DNA from: Boswellia sacra
Lineage: Eukaryota > Streptophyta > Magnoliopsida > Sapindales > Burseraceae
Reading direction: 5' to 3'
Length of the DNA: 64,000 nucleotides
Assembly: GCA_013180625.2 (NCBI GenBank)
Contig: SNVD02006192.1
Location: forward strand, 1 to 64,000
Part shown: positions 45,009 to 55,692 of the stretch, in pieces
Layout: each line of letters begins with the position of its first letter
Numbering within the stretch: the first letter of the stretch is position 1
Made by a program: the position numbers and the translations under genes
The notes under the pieces: model-generated
Database searches by the model: none
The model's input: only the letters and a program-made list of their open reading frames with translations
Told to the model about the DNA's origin: nothing

Positions 45009-46090
45009 TCTCACTCATATAAAGTGCGATCTCGACCAAATGTATTGTTGAAACCAGAGAGCTAATTAGGGTGAACACATCAAGTGAGGGCATTACCGTG
45101 GGTCAGTTGGGCGAATCGTAATCGTTCTCGAATTATTGTATTGGCATTCTTGAATTATGGTAATTAATTAATATCCTGATGTAATAATGAAATATTATTA
45201 TAATAAAGATATAATAATATACAATTATTTTAATAAAATTATGGAGTGAATCATTGGTTTATAAATTCATGTTATATTCGATTTGATTTGATGGATTTAA
45301 ACTCCTATATTTAGCATAATCAATTGATAACTTAATATAATTATGAATTATTTTGATAATAAGAAGAGAATTAATCACTTATATAAGGAATTAATTATTG
45401 CTTTACGTAATCTAATTAATTAGTAATTTAATAAATTAATTGATTAGTAATTTAGTAATTAATTTTTTATTGTATCATTTTAGATCGGAAGAAATTAAAC
45501 CCCGACAAAATGTATTGTTGTTCCTGACTCGTATAAAGCGCAATCCCAAGTGGTAAAGAGGCATTCCTGACAAATGGTATTGTTGTTCTCAACTCATATG
45601 AAGCGCAATCCCAAGTGGCAAAAGGGGCATTCTCGACTAAATGTATTGTTGTTCCCGACTCATATAAAGCGCAATCCCGAATGGTAAAAGAGGCATTCTC
45701 GATTAAATATATTGCTGTTCCTGACTCATATAAAGCGCGATCCCAAGGGCATTCCTGACTAAATGTATTGTTGTTCCAACTTGTATAAAGCGTAATCCCG
45801 AGTGGTAAAAGGTGCATTCCCAACTAAATGTATTGTTGCTACCGACTCGTATAAAGCGCAATCCCGATGGATAAAAGGGGCATTCCCGAGTAAATATATT
45901 ATTGTTTCTGACTCATATAAAGCACGATCCTGACTGATAAATGGGCATTCCAAACAAATAGTATTGTTGTTCCCGACTCATACAAAGCGCGATCCCGAGT
46001 GGTAAAAAGGGCATTCCTGACTAAATATATTGTTGTTCCTTATTCGTATAAAGTGTGATCCTGAGTGGTAAAAGAGGCATTCCTGAGACA
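45009..46090. repeat. 66-bp tandem array, interrupted
   Basis: About nine degenerate units of 65-66 bp with core CCGACTCATATAAAGCGC, then ATCCCGAGTGGTAAAAG, GGCATTCC and AAATGTATTGTTGTT lie at 45497-46090. A single partial unit at 45009-45048 abuts the fold-back element; the 448 bp between (45049-45496) are unrelated AT-rich DNA. Because 66 is a multiple of three, the minus strand gives long repeat-derived ORFs with a 22-residue period (DCALYESGTTIHL); I do not treat these as genes. Confidence 0.85.
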
Positions 46091-46214
46091 TATAGAAGGC
46101 CGAAACTAAGACAGAAATTTGGTATATCAGTCGAAACCGAATAGGTAATTTGGCAATTTCAACCGCGGAGGTGTATTGTATGGGGTCAGCCTTCCATGCA
46201 CCCATACTATTGTA

Positions 46215-47330
46215 TGCTCCTCCTAAGCAGCATCCCGACATCTTAAATCTGAAAAATCGAAAGAAATTATAACACGTAAAATATCTACAACAATGAATAT
46301 TATATAAATTTATTTAATTTAAATATATCGTTGCATTATTTTCAAGCTTTTGAAAAGTTTCTATAATCCATTGTATGATTGCAACATTTTTCGCCTTTTT
46401 CCCTCGACTATGATGCCTTTCTAACAATAAATAACATTTATGAAGCGACGTTTACCATACTATTACTATGCCCGATGAAATATATTCTCCTTCTTGACTA
46501 CATCATCACCTTTTCCCGACAAACTCGCAATAGCTTCCTGAAATGCATGAATAATTTCCATGGGCACCTTTGCGTATAACGACATTTCGTAATTATAACT
46601 ACAGTTTCGTTCACATATCAACTCGCACCTATCACACCGTCTGTAGGACGATGTTGTCTGCTTGTGATCACAACGCATTCAGCTTTCTCTCGTTTAAATT
46701 AGCGCTTATTCCCAACTCTTCCTAAGTAGCATCCCGACATCTTCTATCCAAATTGCAGAAACAAATTGAAAGACGTAAAAGATCAAAAAACTCGAATATT
46801 ATATAAATTTATTTAATTTAAATAAAATTTTCTATTTTTCCAAGCTCGTGAACAGTCTATAATCCATTTTATGATTGCAACATTTTCGCCTTTTTTCCTC
46901 CACTATGATGTCTTACTTACTATAAACAACATTTATGAAACGACTTTCGACTTATTATTATTAGTTGTCCCGATAAAATATATTCTCCTTCCAAACTACT
47001 CCTAATATTTTTTCGATAAACTCAAAACAGCTCCCGAAATGCATAAACAATTTCGATGCGCATCTTTGCATATAACACCTTTCAAATTATAATTACATAT
47101 TTGTCCACATATCAACACACACCTATCACACCATCTGTAAGATGATGTTCGGCTTTCACTACATCAAATTAGCCCTCATTCCCAACTCTTCGTAAGTAGC
47201 ATCCTAACATCTTCAATACAAATTACCGAAGAAAATAAAAAATGTCAAACATTGAATAAATACAACTGTTACATTATTTAGTTTAATTTATAAATATTTT
47301 TCTTTTATTTTCATAATTTTGAACAGTTCA
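46215..47330. repeat. Tandem array of about 470-500-bp units
   Basis: The motif CCTAAG(C/T)AGCATCCCGACATC recurs at about 46215, 46720 and, slightly altered, 47190, with the sequence after it repeated each time (ATAAATTTATTTAATTTAAA; TCTATAATCCAT; GATTGCAACATTTT; CACACCGTCTGTA). Two full units and part of a third remain. The minus strand of the first unit holds a short Cys-containing ORF (CDHKQTTSSYRRCDRCELIC) that is broken in the second and only partly alignable beyond, so coding origin is doubtful. Confidence 0.7.
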
Positions 47331-48025
47331 TATACAATGTATGAACAGTTGCTACAGTGTCAAAAGAGTTGTGCTACAGCATCAAAATAGTTCACGCACC
47401 CGCGCATTTTGTCCACAGTTCCGGTTACAATTAACCTGTAGCAGAAGGTCTAGACCAATCCACTCCTGCCAAATGTCAGCCGTTCAGCAACCATACTCAC
47501 AGTGGCTGGCGCACCTGCTGCACCTGGCGCATGGAAGGCCGATCCAACTTTGAGTGAGTTAGTATTAATATGTGCAACAGTGTTAAATGAATATCACCGG
47601 CCAACGATAAGTCACCTCATCCATCTAATCGATCTTGCCTCCCTCTAAGTTCATTATATTCTAAATTTCTATTTTAGTTTCTTCCCTTCAACTGAAGGGT
47701 TTCTCTGGACAAGACAGATATTTTATAATATTTCAATTGAGATCAGCCTTGTCCCCACGTCTATCTCTCTAGAGATATATAATGTTCACTTTTTAATTAA
47801 TCATAATTCAAGAACCTCAAAATTTCAATGTAATTCCCTTGGTTAATTCCAACTTCTAATTAAGATAAACAACAGCAAAATAAGAAGAAAAATTACTAAA
47901 CAAGTTTCTTACATGGACCCTTTCAGTATAATTTGCATTTCCAGCTAAGTTGAAAGAAAAATTAATAAAACAAATAACCTATTAGATAGATGTAGCAGTC
48001 TCGAAGGATCATCCAAGTACGTTTC

Positions 48026-48114
48026 GAGTGGAATAAGGTCTCGTTAAGATCAAGAAAGAAATATAGTCCTCTCGCGATGACATTTTTTGATCTTGATGAT
48101 ACCTTAATCCACTC
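48026..48114. other. Inverted repeat (second hairpin), copy 2 only
   Basis: GAGTGGAATAAGGTCTCGTT...AAGATCAAGAAA pairs with TTTTTTGATCTTGATG...CCTTAATCCACTC, 27 of 32 positions by eye, around a 25-base loop. Copy 1 keeps only the right arm, because the sequence holding the left arm is absent there. Confidence 0.55.
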
Positions 48115-49443
48115 CAAACCTGACACTCCCCCGAAAGGGTTTGGCTTCATTGTTAGACTAAGAATTGGCGGATAGACGATACAAATTTATTTTTGACGAC
48201 TATATCATATATCTTTCTTTAATTTTGATTACCCTATTTGTCAAATTTATTGTTGACACGATGAAATTTTGTTCTCAAACCTTGAGTTTAAACGAGAGGA
48301 TTGATTAATTCTTTGAAGCACATACACCCGCCATCATCCAATTTCTTGAGTGAAATTTGAGTACTTATCCACGAACTTATGCAGAAAACAGATCTTAGTC
48401 GGGCCAGCGAGCTTCCCAGGCGTTGCACTCGCACAATTGGTGGAGGCACTGAAAGCAATTGGGCTAGTCGGCCAATGTGCTTTGGTTAATTTGCCCTGGT
48501 TAATTTGCCCTGAATGGAGACAGAAGATTTTATTCTATATTTTGGTGTTTTGTTTCATTATTCTATTTGTTTACTATCCAGCCTCTTGTTTGTGGATGTT
48601 TTGAGAGAGATTAGAGTAACATTCGTGCGTGGGTGATTCGCTCACCGGCATATTGCTTAATGATGAACAAGCAAAAAAGAGAAGAGATTTTGTTAATTTC
48701 ACATTGAAAAAGTCAAAAGAGGGGTTTTTTTTGTTTTTGTTTTTTCTTCTAATGATGATGTTGGTGATACTTGTCATTAATAATCCATGATTCAATACTA
48801 AATAAATAAATAATTATCACTGGATTAAGCCTTTTAACTAACTTTAATTGAGACATGACTTTCAAATGTTTGCTATTTCAATTTTTCAAGTTACGACAAC
48901 AACTGACATCGAAGAGGCAAACAAACATCCAAGAAATGTAGGTGGACAATGGGTAATATTTTAATAATATTAATTTTAATGTTAAATAATAGAATAATAA
49001 TACAATGGATAATATTTTAGTGCAAAGATCTTACTTTTTCTTGAAGAAATGTTTGAGTGAGAAAGTACCTAGAAATTAAAGCCAATTGCCGAAGACTTAT
49101 GGACCAAAAGGAGCCGCTCACTCTTAGTGGAAGCTCTATGTCATTTTCAGTACCTAACCCGCATTCTTGTCAATTTAAGATAGATTATTGTAAGTCATTT
49201 ACATGACTTGACTCTCTAGTCTTTCTTTACATATTTTAAAGTCCTTAAGGTGGAAGTAACTCGTATTCGTATCTCTCAATATATCTTATAAACGGGTAAA
49301 ATAATAATTTTCATATTTTTTAATTAATATTATGGCGGATTTTCATAATTGAATCGATATGAACCTAATTCTCTATTAAGCTATCATTTTACTTAAAAAT
49401 ATTTTTACATAAAAATCTTAAATTTGTCGATATAAATTTAACT

Positions 49444-49550
49444 TCAGGATTCGACTACACTACAGTCCAGCCGCCTATTTATACGTAGTGGGCTTTTGTT
49501 ACATCACGGGCCGTAAAAAGTTGAACTGCACCGTAGCTTTTCCCTTAACT
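49444..49550. mobile_element. Small (about 107 bp) insertion in copy 2
   Basis: TTAACT flanks both sides (49438-49443 and 49545-49550), and copy 1 has the corresponding single TTAATTTTAATATCC. The insert is GC-richer than its surroundings and has weak internal inverted similarity (ACACTACAGTCC against GAACTGCACCGTAG). It could be a small MITE. Confidence 0.5.
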
Positions 49551-49960
49551 TGAATATCCAATACATGCCCTCATATGTTTTCTATTAATATTAATTAGAC
49601 GTCACATACATCAACTAATCTTACAAAATAAGTGAAATAGACCGACCAATTAGATAACAATAGACCCAAGATTGTAATCCTAACTTTTTGACTGTTAACA
49701 AAAAGACCAAGAAGCTCAGAGAAAGCTCCGATCCATTCGAGGCCTAGGGATACATAATATGCTACAGTCTACAGATAATGACATAAAAATTTAGTAAAGA
49801 AAGCTTTGCATAAATATATAGTACTCCTTGGTTTCCATTCAATAGCTAACAAAATTTCAATTGGGTTCTGTAAACAAGCTTTACAGGCTTTAGTGAATTT
49901 CAAGAGTGGACTCGACATGGAGCCTTTCATTGGAAGGCAGGATAAAGTCAGGAGTACTGG

Positions 49961-50071
49961 CCATTGATATGGGGTATTTGTTTTTCATCGGAGATTGATA
50001 TGGTGATTAATTGTATTTTACCATAATTAATAATCTCCGATGGAAAACAAGTAGCCCGATGTTAATATTGG
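49961..50071 (+). ncRNA. Candidate microRNA-like hairpin, copy 2
   Basis: Equivalent of 42709-42819. The 3' arm is unchanged over its centre (AATCTCCGATGGAAAACAAG then TAGCCC). The 5' arm differs from copy 1 by one base in the stem (GGTATTTG for GGTACTTG), still compatible with G:U pairing. The loop differs more. See copy 1 for the alternative explanations. Confidence 0.45.
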
Positions 50072-50491
50072 TCACAAAGCCCAGCTACTGGAGGAAAAAT
50101 TGCCTGTAGAATAATCTCTCCTTGCAGAGAGAAAGAACTCAGGATCTTGCTAGTTGTATCAAAAGGTGATGGAAATCTACTACTCAAAATCAATATATAG
50201 CCATACCTACTTTCTGCAGGAGCACCAGAATCTATTCAAATGAATATTTGATTATTATTCTTTTTATTTTTTTTAATGAAGTCATGGAAATCTTCATAAT
50301 AAGGTTTCAAGCTGTTGCAGTTTTGAAACTGTCGGATGGAAGATCAATGATTTCATTCTTTTGCTTTCGGCACCGGAAGGAATTAGTTAAATTTTGGACT
50401 TCTTGAGTTTCCTTTGTTTAATCAATTTTCGAAAACCAAAGTTCTCTTTCTAATGTCTATGCTTATATTTCTTGAAGTAACTTTCCTGAAG

Positions 50492-50494
<3 letters not shown>

Positions 50495-50556
<62 letters not shown>
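50495..50556. repeat. (CT)n microsatellite, copy 2
   Basis: About 31 CT units, aligned with the 16-unit tract at 43245. It creates an artefactual (Leu-Ser)n ORF. Confidence 0.95.
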
Positions 50557-50557
<1 letters not shown>

Positions 50558-51215
50558 AAGGCATTGGGAGAATTAAGTTGTACTCAAACAGCTATTCTTT
50601 TATGTATATGTTTTGATATGATTCAAATTTTATACATATCATTGTAAGTTTCTTTCTTTTTTCTTCTTTGTTTTTTTTTTTTTAACAACACTTAACTACT
50701 GTAGAACTTTACTTATTAAAAATTTATTAAAAAATCTAATTAAAATCAATTAAACATGAACAGTTGATTTGAATGGCTGAATCATGTGTTCGTTTATAAA
50801 TTCAGTATTTTTGTTTTCAATTAGATTTATAAATATATGACTGATTTTGAATTATTTTAAATTTTAAAAAAAAAAATGTGATTAATATTGAATATAAATT
50901 TTATTATAAATGTGTAATATAGAAAAGAGGATTTAAATTTATAAACAAATACTCAACATAAATTTCTTGAGCACTACCCGGATGCGTCTAGCAAAGTAAA
51001 CAACGGGTTGGGCCCTCTAGAGACTTAGAAAATTGAACCCAATTCATACACAATTTGAGATATGTATAATCAAATTAACTCATTTGGGTTATGTTTTAAT
51101 TTCAAATATAGATGGCAAAGGGCGCTACTTCAAGGAAATTTTATGTTTACAAGTCATAAAATTATGAAAAATTTTCAGTATAATGAGAAATATGTATATG
51201 TCGGAGAACGGATGC

Positions 51216-52268
51216 TTGGAAATTTACCCACCCTGTCACGATTTTCCTTGCACATTTAACGCACCAAAATTTCTTAAGCTCTTTTGAAATTAATGCACCA
51301 ACTCCTTTGAAATTATAACTCTATTGTCCCAATGGGGAAGTCAAAAATTGATGGTGGCATTCTCGTATGTAAAGGGTTCATTTTAATATTTCATCTCTCT
51401 GTCAATTAATCAAGTATTGTCTATCTTTAACCTGTTCTAATTATACCTCTAGCCCTATTTCGTTTTATCCGCTTACTTTATTTCAACTTAAAAGTATACA
51501 CTATATTATTCACAACAATATACAAATAATCATATAAATAATCATTATTTCTAGATAAATCTAAGTTAAAATTTAGAGATGTTTTTCAACTTAAAATTTT
51601 AGGAAATTTTTGCTGTCTCAGCACATATGTGTTTACATGAATTTTGTAAATTTCTAGAACTTTTGGATTAGGTATTAATTTATTAAGAATTGGAGAAGTG
51701 AGTTTGTTCAATCCTTTTAGAGTAAATCCATGTCAAACATTTTATCATTAATTATGAATTTAGTTACGTTGAACAATATATTCTTGTATATTTTTGAAAC
51801 CTTAAATATAAGTTGTGTTTAAGTCAAGTCTCGCGAACTGTATTGTTATCACCCGTAAACTATTTGGTAACAAAATTTTTAATGTTTTCAACATTCACTA
51901 TCGAAAGCAAATATTATATTTTAATATTTAGAATATTATTTTCATGATTTATTATCAAATGCATATTCTTAACTTTCCTGTGTTTATAATATCATTTTAA
52001 TGAAGGTTTGAATGATTCATAATTTCAATTTGTCTGATGATTTATTATCTTTAACAAAGAATTTTAGAAGAGGAAAACCAAAAGAGAGACTCAAGAACAG
52101 TGCTACAATACCATTAGAAAAAAAATAAAAATAAAAAAGACAAAACAAAACAAAAAGATAAAGAGAGAAAGAAGAAGACTTTAGGCAATATTATATATAT
52201 ATTGGATGATTTGCGATACGATATATAGAAGTGTCATGTTTTAAACCCAACCTCAGTGGGTGGCACTG
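51216..52268. other. Intergenic AT-rich DNA
   Basis: No coding similarity or recognisable element; A-rich run at 52120-52160. Confidence 0.5.
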
Positions 52269-53016
52269 TGTCACGCCCTGCACGCATGCGCCTGAAAATT
52301 GCTCGGATGACCCGCAAGGAGTTAGAATTTGGGGTAAGTATTATAGTGTTCCGACATTATCAGAACAAGAGGAATTCAATGGCGTATGAGTTAGGCGTGA
52401 CATTCCGGAAGTTTCTAAAAGGTTCCAGGACGTTCCAGAAGGTTCGGAACATTTCTAGAACACTCCAGAAGGCTCTAGAAAAGCTCCAGAAATATGTAGA
52501 AGACATGAGAAGGCCCTAGAAGATCCTCGAAGACTCTGGAAGGTTCTAGAAGGTGATGAAAGAGCGTAAAAGACTTCGGAAGCTTCTAGAAGATCGTAGA
52601 GTTCTCTAGTGTCTAGGGTTCTCTAGAAACGTCTGGAGCCGAGTAGATATTTCTAGCTAGATATTTCTAGGCCTTGTAAAATATCTAAAGATGTTTCTAG
52701 AGGATAAATGAGGTGTAGACAAGTGGCGTATACCTAGTCACATGTTGAGGAGGTGCTCCTCTATAAATAGGGGTGAGCCCTCATTTGTAGGCAACAAGTC
52801 CTCTCCTTGAGAATTTCACTAACACACTTCCTTACACACCTCTCTTGTATAATTGCTTTATAAAGTAATAACACTTATACATTTCCTAACCCTCTCTTGC
52901 TTCCTTTGATCTTGCTTGGTATTGACAAGGGTTCGAAGGCTTACTTAGGTGCAAGTTTGGGTCATTGAGCGCCTAAGGCCGTACGGTCTAAGCGGTGAAA
53001 CAATAAGGCCGTGACA
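52269..53016 (+). repeat. Solo or truncated Ty3/gypsy-type LTR with heat-shock elements
   Basis: 748 bp with matching ends TGTCACG/CGTGACA. A TATA box (TATAAATA, 52762-52769) is followed by a typical leader. After the right end ACTGGCACTAGA could be a degraded primer-binding site, so this may be a 5' LTR whose body was lost. Between 52400 and 52600 it is packed with TTC/GAA modules. Perfect three-module heat-shock elements (alternating TTC and GAA, 2-base spacing) stand at 52403-52415, 52433-52445, 52539-52551 and 52579-52591, plus TTCTAGAA at 52453-52460. Confidence 0.75.
52403..52591 (+). promoter_or_regulatory. Array of heat-shock elements in the LTR promoter
   Basis: Four perfect trimeric sites for heat-shock transcription factors (TTCCGGAAGTTTC, TTCCAGAAGGTTC, GAAGGTTCTAGAA, GAAGCTTCTAGAA) and several partial ones within 190 bp, 170-360 bp upstream of the TATA box. 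The arrangement predicts strong heat induction of transcription into 52800 onward. Confidence 0.7.
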
Positions 53017-53153
53017 ACTGGCACTAGAATAGACATTAGACTCTGTGATTTCGTTAAATTTAAAAGGATGTTAAAAACATTTACCTATAAGCAAAATTAC
53101 AATTTGTCACCACTAGCGCGTGGGTCCACAAAGCTGCACCGCTGGTTTGGGGA

Positions 53154-53390
53154 ATGAAAATTCAAAAGGTTCCAACATTCCCTTCCAAAACCCTTTCACT
53201 GTTTCCACTTTCTGTCTCTTGGAGTCCAACTGTCCACGAAACCAATGGATCGACCCGCAAAAGGGCGATCCGAATCGAATCCGATAAGGAAGAGGATCTG
53301 ATTCCAAGCTTCTCATCTTCACCTAAACCTTCACTACTAGCTAAGAAAGCAAACACCAACAGCAGGGATACAGTCGGGTCGAGTAGTTAA
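53154..53390 (+). other. Unidentified exon-like ORF
   Basis: 78 codons; the central part RKRAIRIESDKEEDLIPSF then SSSPKPSLLAKK is charged and Ser-rich, like the first exon of a nuclear protein. The local sequence is GC-richer than its flanks. An ORF of similar length is open on the minus strand, and no following exon is visible. Not recognised. Confidence 0.25.
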
Positions 53391-53824
53391 GCAGGACCTC
53401 GTGGGCCAGCCTTTTCCGGCCACTGAAGCTTAGAAGAGTAACATACCAATTAGACGTATCAGATACCTTTTGTGTAATTAAAATTTAATAATTACGTACC
53501 TGCATGAACACATGCATGAATTCGAAACTCCCCTTCCATTTGTTTAACTTAATTCGTTTCTTTGTTACATTAAGTGAGCTACATTTGTTTTCACTAATTA
53601 CGACATGAATCAAATATCCCCTTTTATAACTTATAACGTCTTCGACTAAACGTGTAAAATTACAAACAACTTCTTAATAGTCAATGACCAAACACTATAT
53701 ATATGTGCCATGAACACTCCATATGGCGATCGATTGCCATATTTATGTAGTAAAATCCTGCCTGCTCCATGTCATTTCTTGAAATATAGAAGCAAGCAAC
53801 ATTGTTTTAATTAATATAAATAGC

Positions 53825-54935
53825 TTACGAGGCAGCTTCCATAGCGCTAGGATTGAGAGAAGCGAATTCAAGAAGCTCATCATCACGCTCGAATATAGCC
53901 ATGTCTTTTTCTTCCAAAGTCACCAATGCTTCAAGGCCATTTCCATCTCTAGTGTCCATTAGAAAAAGAGAATTCTTCATCCCATCACTAGTAGTCGTCA
54001 TCCATGCCGGTCTTCCCCCTCATACAGTGGCATCCGACACGAGCTTGTACACCTATAAACTTGTAAATTTTTACCCTCGCCTTGTGTCTTGCAAACAGTT
54101 GGAAAAAAATTAACCTCTGATAGAAAATATAGTAGAATAGCGATATGTATTGATGATGGAGAATAACACAAATACAGGTCTCTAGTGTTTTGATCACCCG
54201 AAAGCTTAATGCTAGTTATAGCTCTTAAGGCACTAGCATTTCTTATTTTGTTGTCATGCTAGTTATAGCATTTAGGTACTAGCATTTCTTAATTATACGT
54301 GAGGCTAAAGGGTTTAGCCTCTTCTTATAAATTTGAGACATGAGCCATATTTATAGGCTTCTTTGGCGGTAACATAAGTCGGTTATAACAATTGGAAAAT
54401 TAGTTAATTTATTCAAGACATTTTATTGGTTAACATGTGTGGCTGCCCAACCTTTGCTTAGGTGTTTTCTTAACTTAATTTCCTATGCGCATGTGTCTCG
54501 TTGGTGGAATGTTGTAGCATAAGTATTATGTTGCATGAGATGCATGGATGAGATGCATGGCTGGATTATTCTCGTAGCTTCATGTTGAATGGAAATAATT
54601 GATTTGCTTGAGTGATGTGGCAGCTTGCCGTCTTGTCTCCATGACCGACTTTTTGCTTCTAGAATTTGTATCAAGTTTCAACACAAACATTCTAAAATAG
54701 CATAGGACCATTTTTTCTGCCTGAAGTTTTTTGCGTGCTTATCAAGTATTTCACTAACTCTTCCCTCATCTCAGCTACTAGATTAGGGAATAATATGCCA
54801 CTCTCCGATCTTGTCAATACCGAAAATACAAAGATTAAATTTCCCATAACATTTTCAGGCAACGAAGGAACCATCCTCTTCCTCAAATTCAACACTTGGG
54901 CGAAAAAGAGTTGGGTTTGACGATTTGAGCTTGTT
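53825..54935 (-). pseudogene. BAHD acyltransferase (vinorine synthase-like) relic
   Basis: BAHD enzymes transfer acyl groups from acyl-CoA to plant metabolites. Two parts survive on the minus strand. 54935-54692 reads QLFFAQVLNLRKRMVPSLPE then NVMGNLIFVFSVLTRSES, the conserved mid region. About 54105-53825 reads LQVYRCTSSCRMPLYE, then GRPAWMTTTSDGMKNSLFLM, LEALVTLEEKDMAIFERDDE and LLEFASLNPSAMEAAS, the C terminus with stop. The structural DFGWG motif that should follow PLYE is deleted with a frameshift near 54020, and the N-terminal HxxxD half is missing. A roughly 570-bp LTR-like sequence lies between the two parts. Confidence 0.78.
54117..54689 (-). repeat. Probable solo LTR inside the BAHD relic
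   Basis: On the minus strand it starts TGTTTGTGTTGAAACTTG and ends TTTTCTATCA. It has a TATA box (TATAAATA near 54350) and short internal direct repeats (GAAATGCTAGT...AACTAGCAT twice, 54205-54300). It separates two adjoining parts of the BAHD relic. No clear 5-bp duplication is visible, so the exact borders are uncertain. Confidence 0.45.
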
Positions 54936-55219
54936 CTAGATTCAAATAATGCGCATTTTATATATTTGAGAACTTACAACTTCTACCCGTGTGGGATTCA
55001 GCACATTTTTAGTGAAGCTATTACATAATTAATAAAATGTTAGGCAAACTCCGAGAACGCATGTAAAATGTCTATAACGTTCTTCCAATTAACTGAAGCT
55101 ATTACATAATTACGTACTTGCATGAACACATGCGTGCGCGACGTCATGCATTATTATCAAACACAAACAAAAAACCAAAGCCCAAGACTCAAAGTGCAAA
55201 TAAATGTAAAATTTCCCAT

Positions 55220-55596
55220 TTATCCAGCATAACGGTCAGTTACATGGCCAATAACCGCGTTGAACAGAAGAACAGGCTTCTTCAGCTTGATCTTGTACAT
55301 CACTTCTCCTGTAGCTTCCTCTTTTTCCTTGAAAAAGTGGACTTTATACCCACGTTCAAGCGGTTCCTCACAAATCGAAGCCAACCAGAAGAGAGAACTG
55401 GTTTTGCATACTTTCCTTTACGAATGATAAAGCGGAACAACCACTCTTGCCCTTCCTCACACTCCAGCCTCGCAAGTTGAGCTTACGTTCCTCCTTCAAA
55501 AGGAGGAAAAGCGTCAAGACTCTTGGTTTGCATCGCCAACCAGCACTGAATGTCCGTCGCAGACGGCAGAAATATCTCTGAAAATATCTTCGCCAT
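55220..55596 (-). pseudogene. B3-domain-like protein relic
   Basis: Starts MAKIFSEIFLPSATDIQCWL then AMQTKSLDAFPPFEGG, a B3-type DNA-binding fold of plant transcription factors. It continues as QEWLFRFIIRKGKYAKPVL then SSGWLRFVRNRLNVG, the WxFR...GW..FV signature. A TAA interrupts after FEGGT (near 55480), and a one-base shift after LNVG (near 55330) hides the rest (HFFKEKEEATGEVMYKIKL, ending RYAG-stop at 55220). With one stop and one frameshift it reads as a recently dead single-exon gene of about 125 residues. Target genes unknown. It is next to the BAHD relic, same strand. Confidence 0.72.
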
Positions 55597-55692
55597 TTAT
55601 AGTTCAGATAAAGTACTCTTATGTGTTAATTAGAGATGATAAGAAAATTCAATTTCTTAGAGAGGTGCAAAGAGAGTAAACTGTGTGTTTGT

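Larger units (their letters stand above)
47545..51215. repeat. Local block, copy 2
   Basis: Starts AACTTTGAGTGAGTTAGTAT, as does 35275 in copy 1, and remains alignable to GAACGGATGC at 51215. Relative to copy 1 it lacks the 5.4-kb Copia element, showing the uninterrupted target GACTATATCATATATC near 48200. It has 205 extra bases at 47851-48056, a 107-bp insertion at 49444-49550, and a longer (CT)n tract. No conserved ORF. Confidence 0.82.

Noticed and set aside
45009..46090. Regular repeats considered as a CRISPR array
   Set aside because: Units are contiguous degenerate 66-mers without unique spacers, in plant nuclear DNA.
45467..46241. Minus-strand ORFs with 22-residue repeats
   Set aside because: Explained by the 66-bp tandem array; no conservation beyond the DNA repeat.
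48350..48604. 84-codon ORF in block copy 2 (VGPASFPGVALAQLVEALKA)
   Set aside because: The equivalent frames in copies 1 and 3 carry stops or shifts, so the block does not look protein-coding.
50414..50647. 77-codon ORF with (Leu-Ser)n
   Set aside because: Translation of the CT microsatellite; not conserved in copies 1 and 3.
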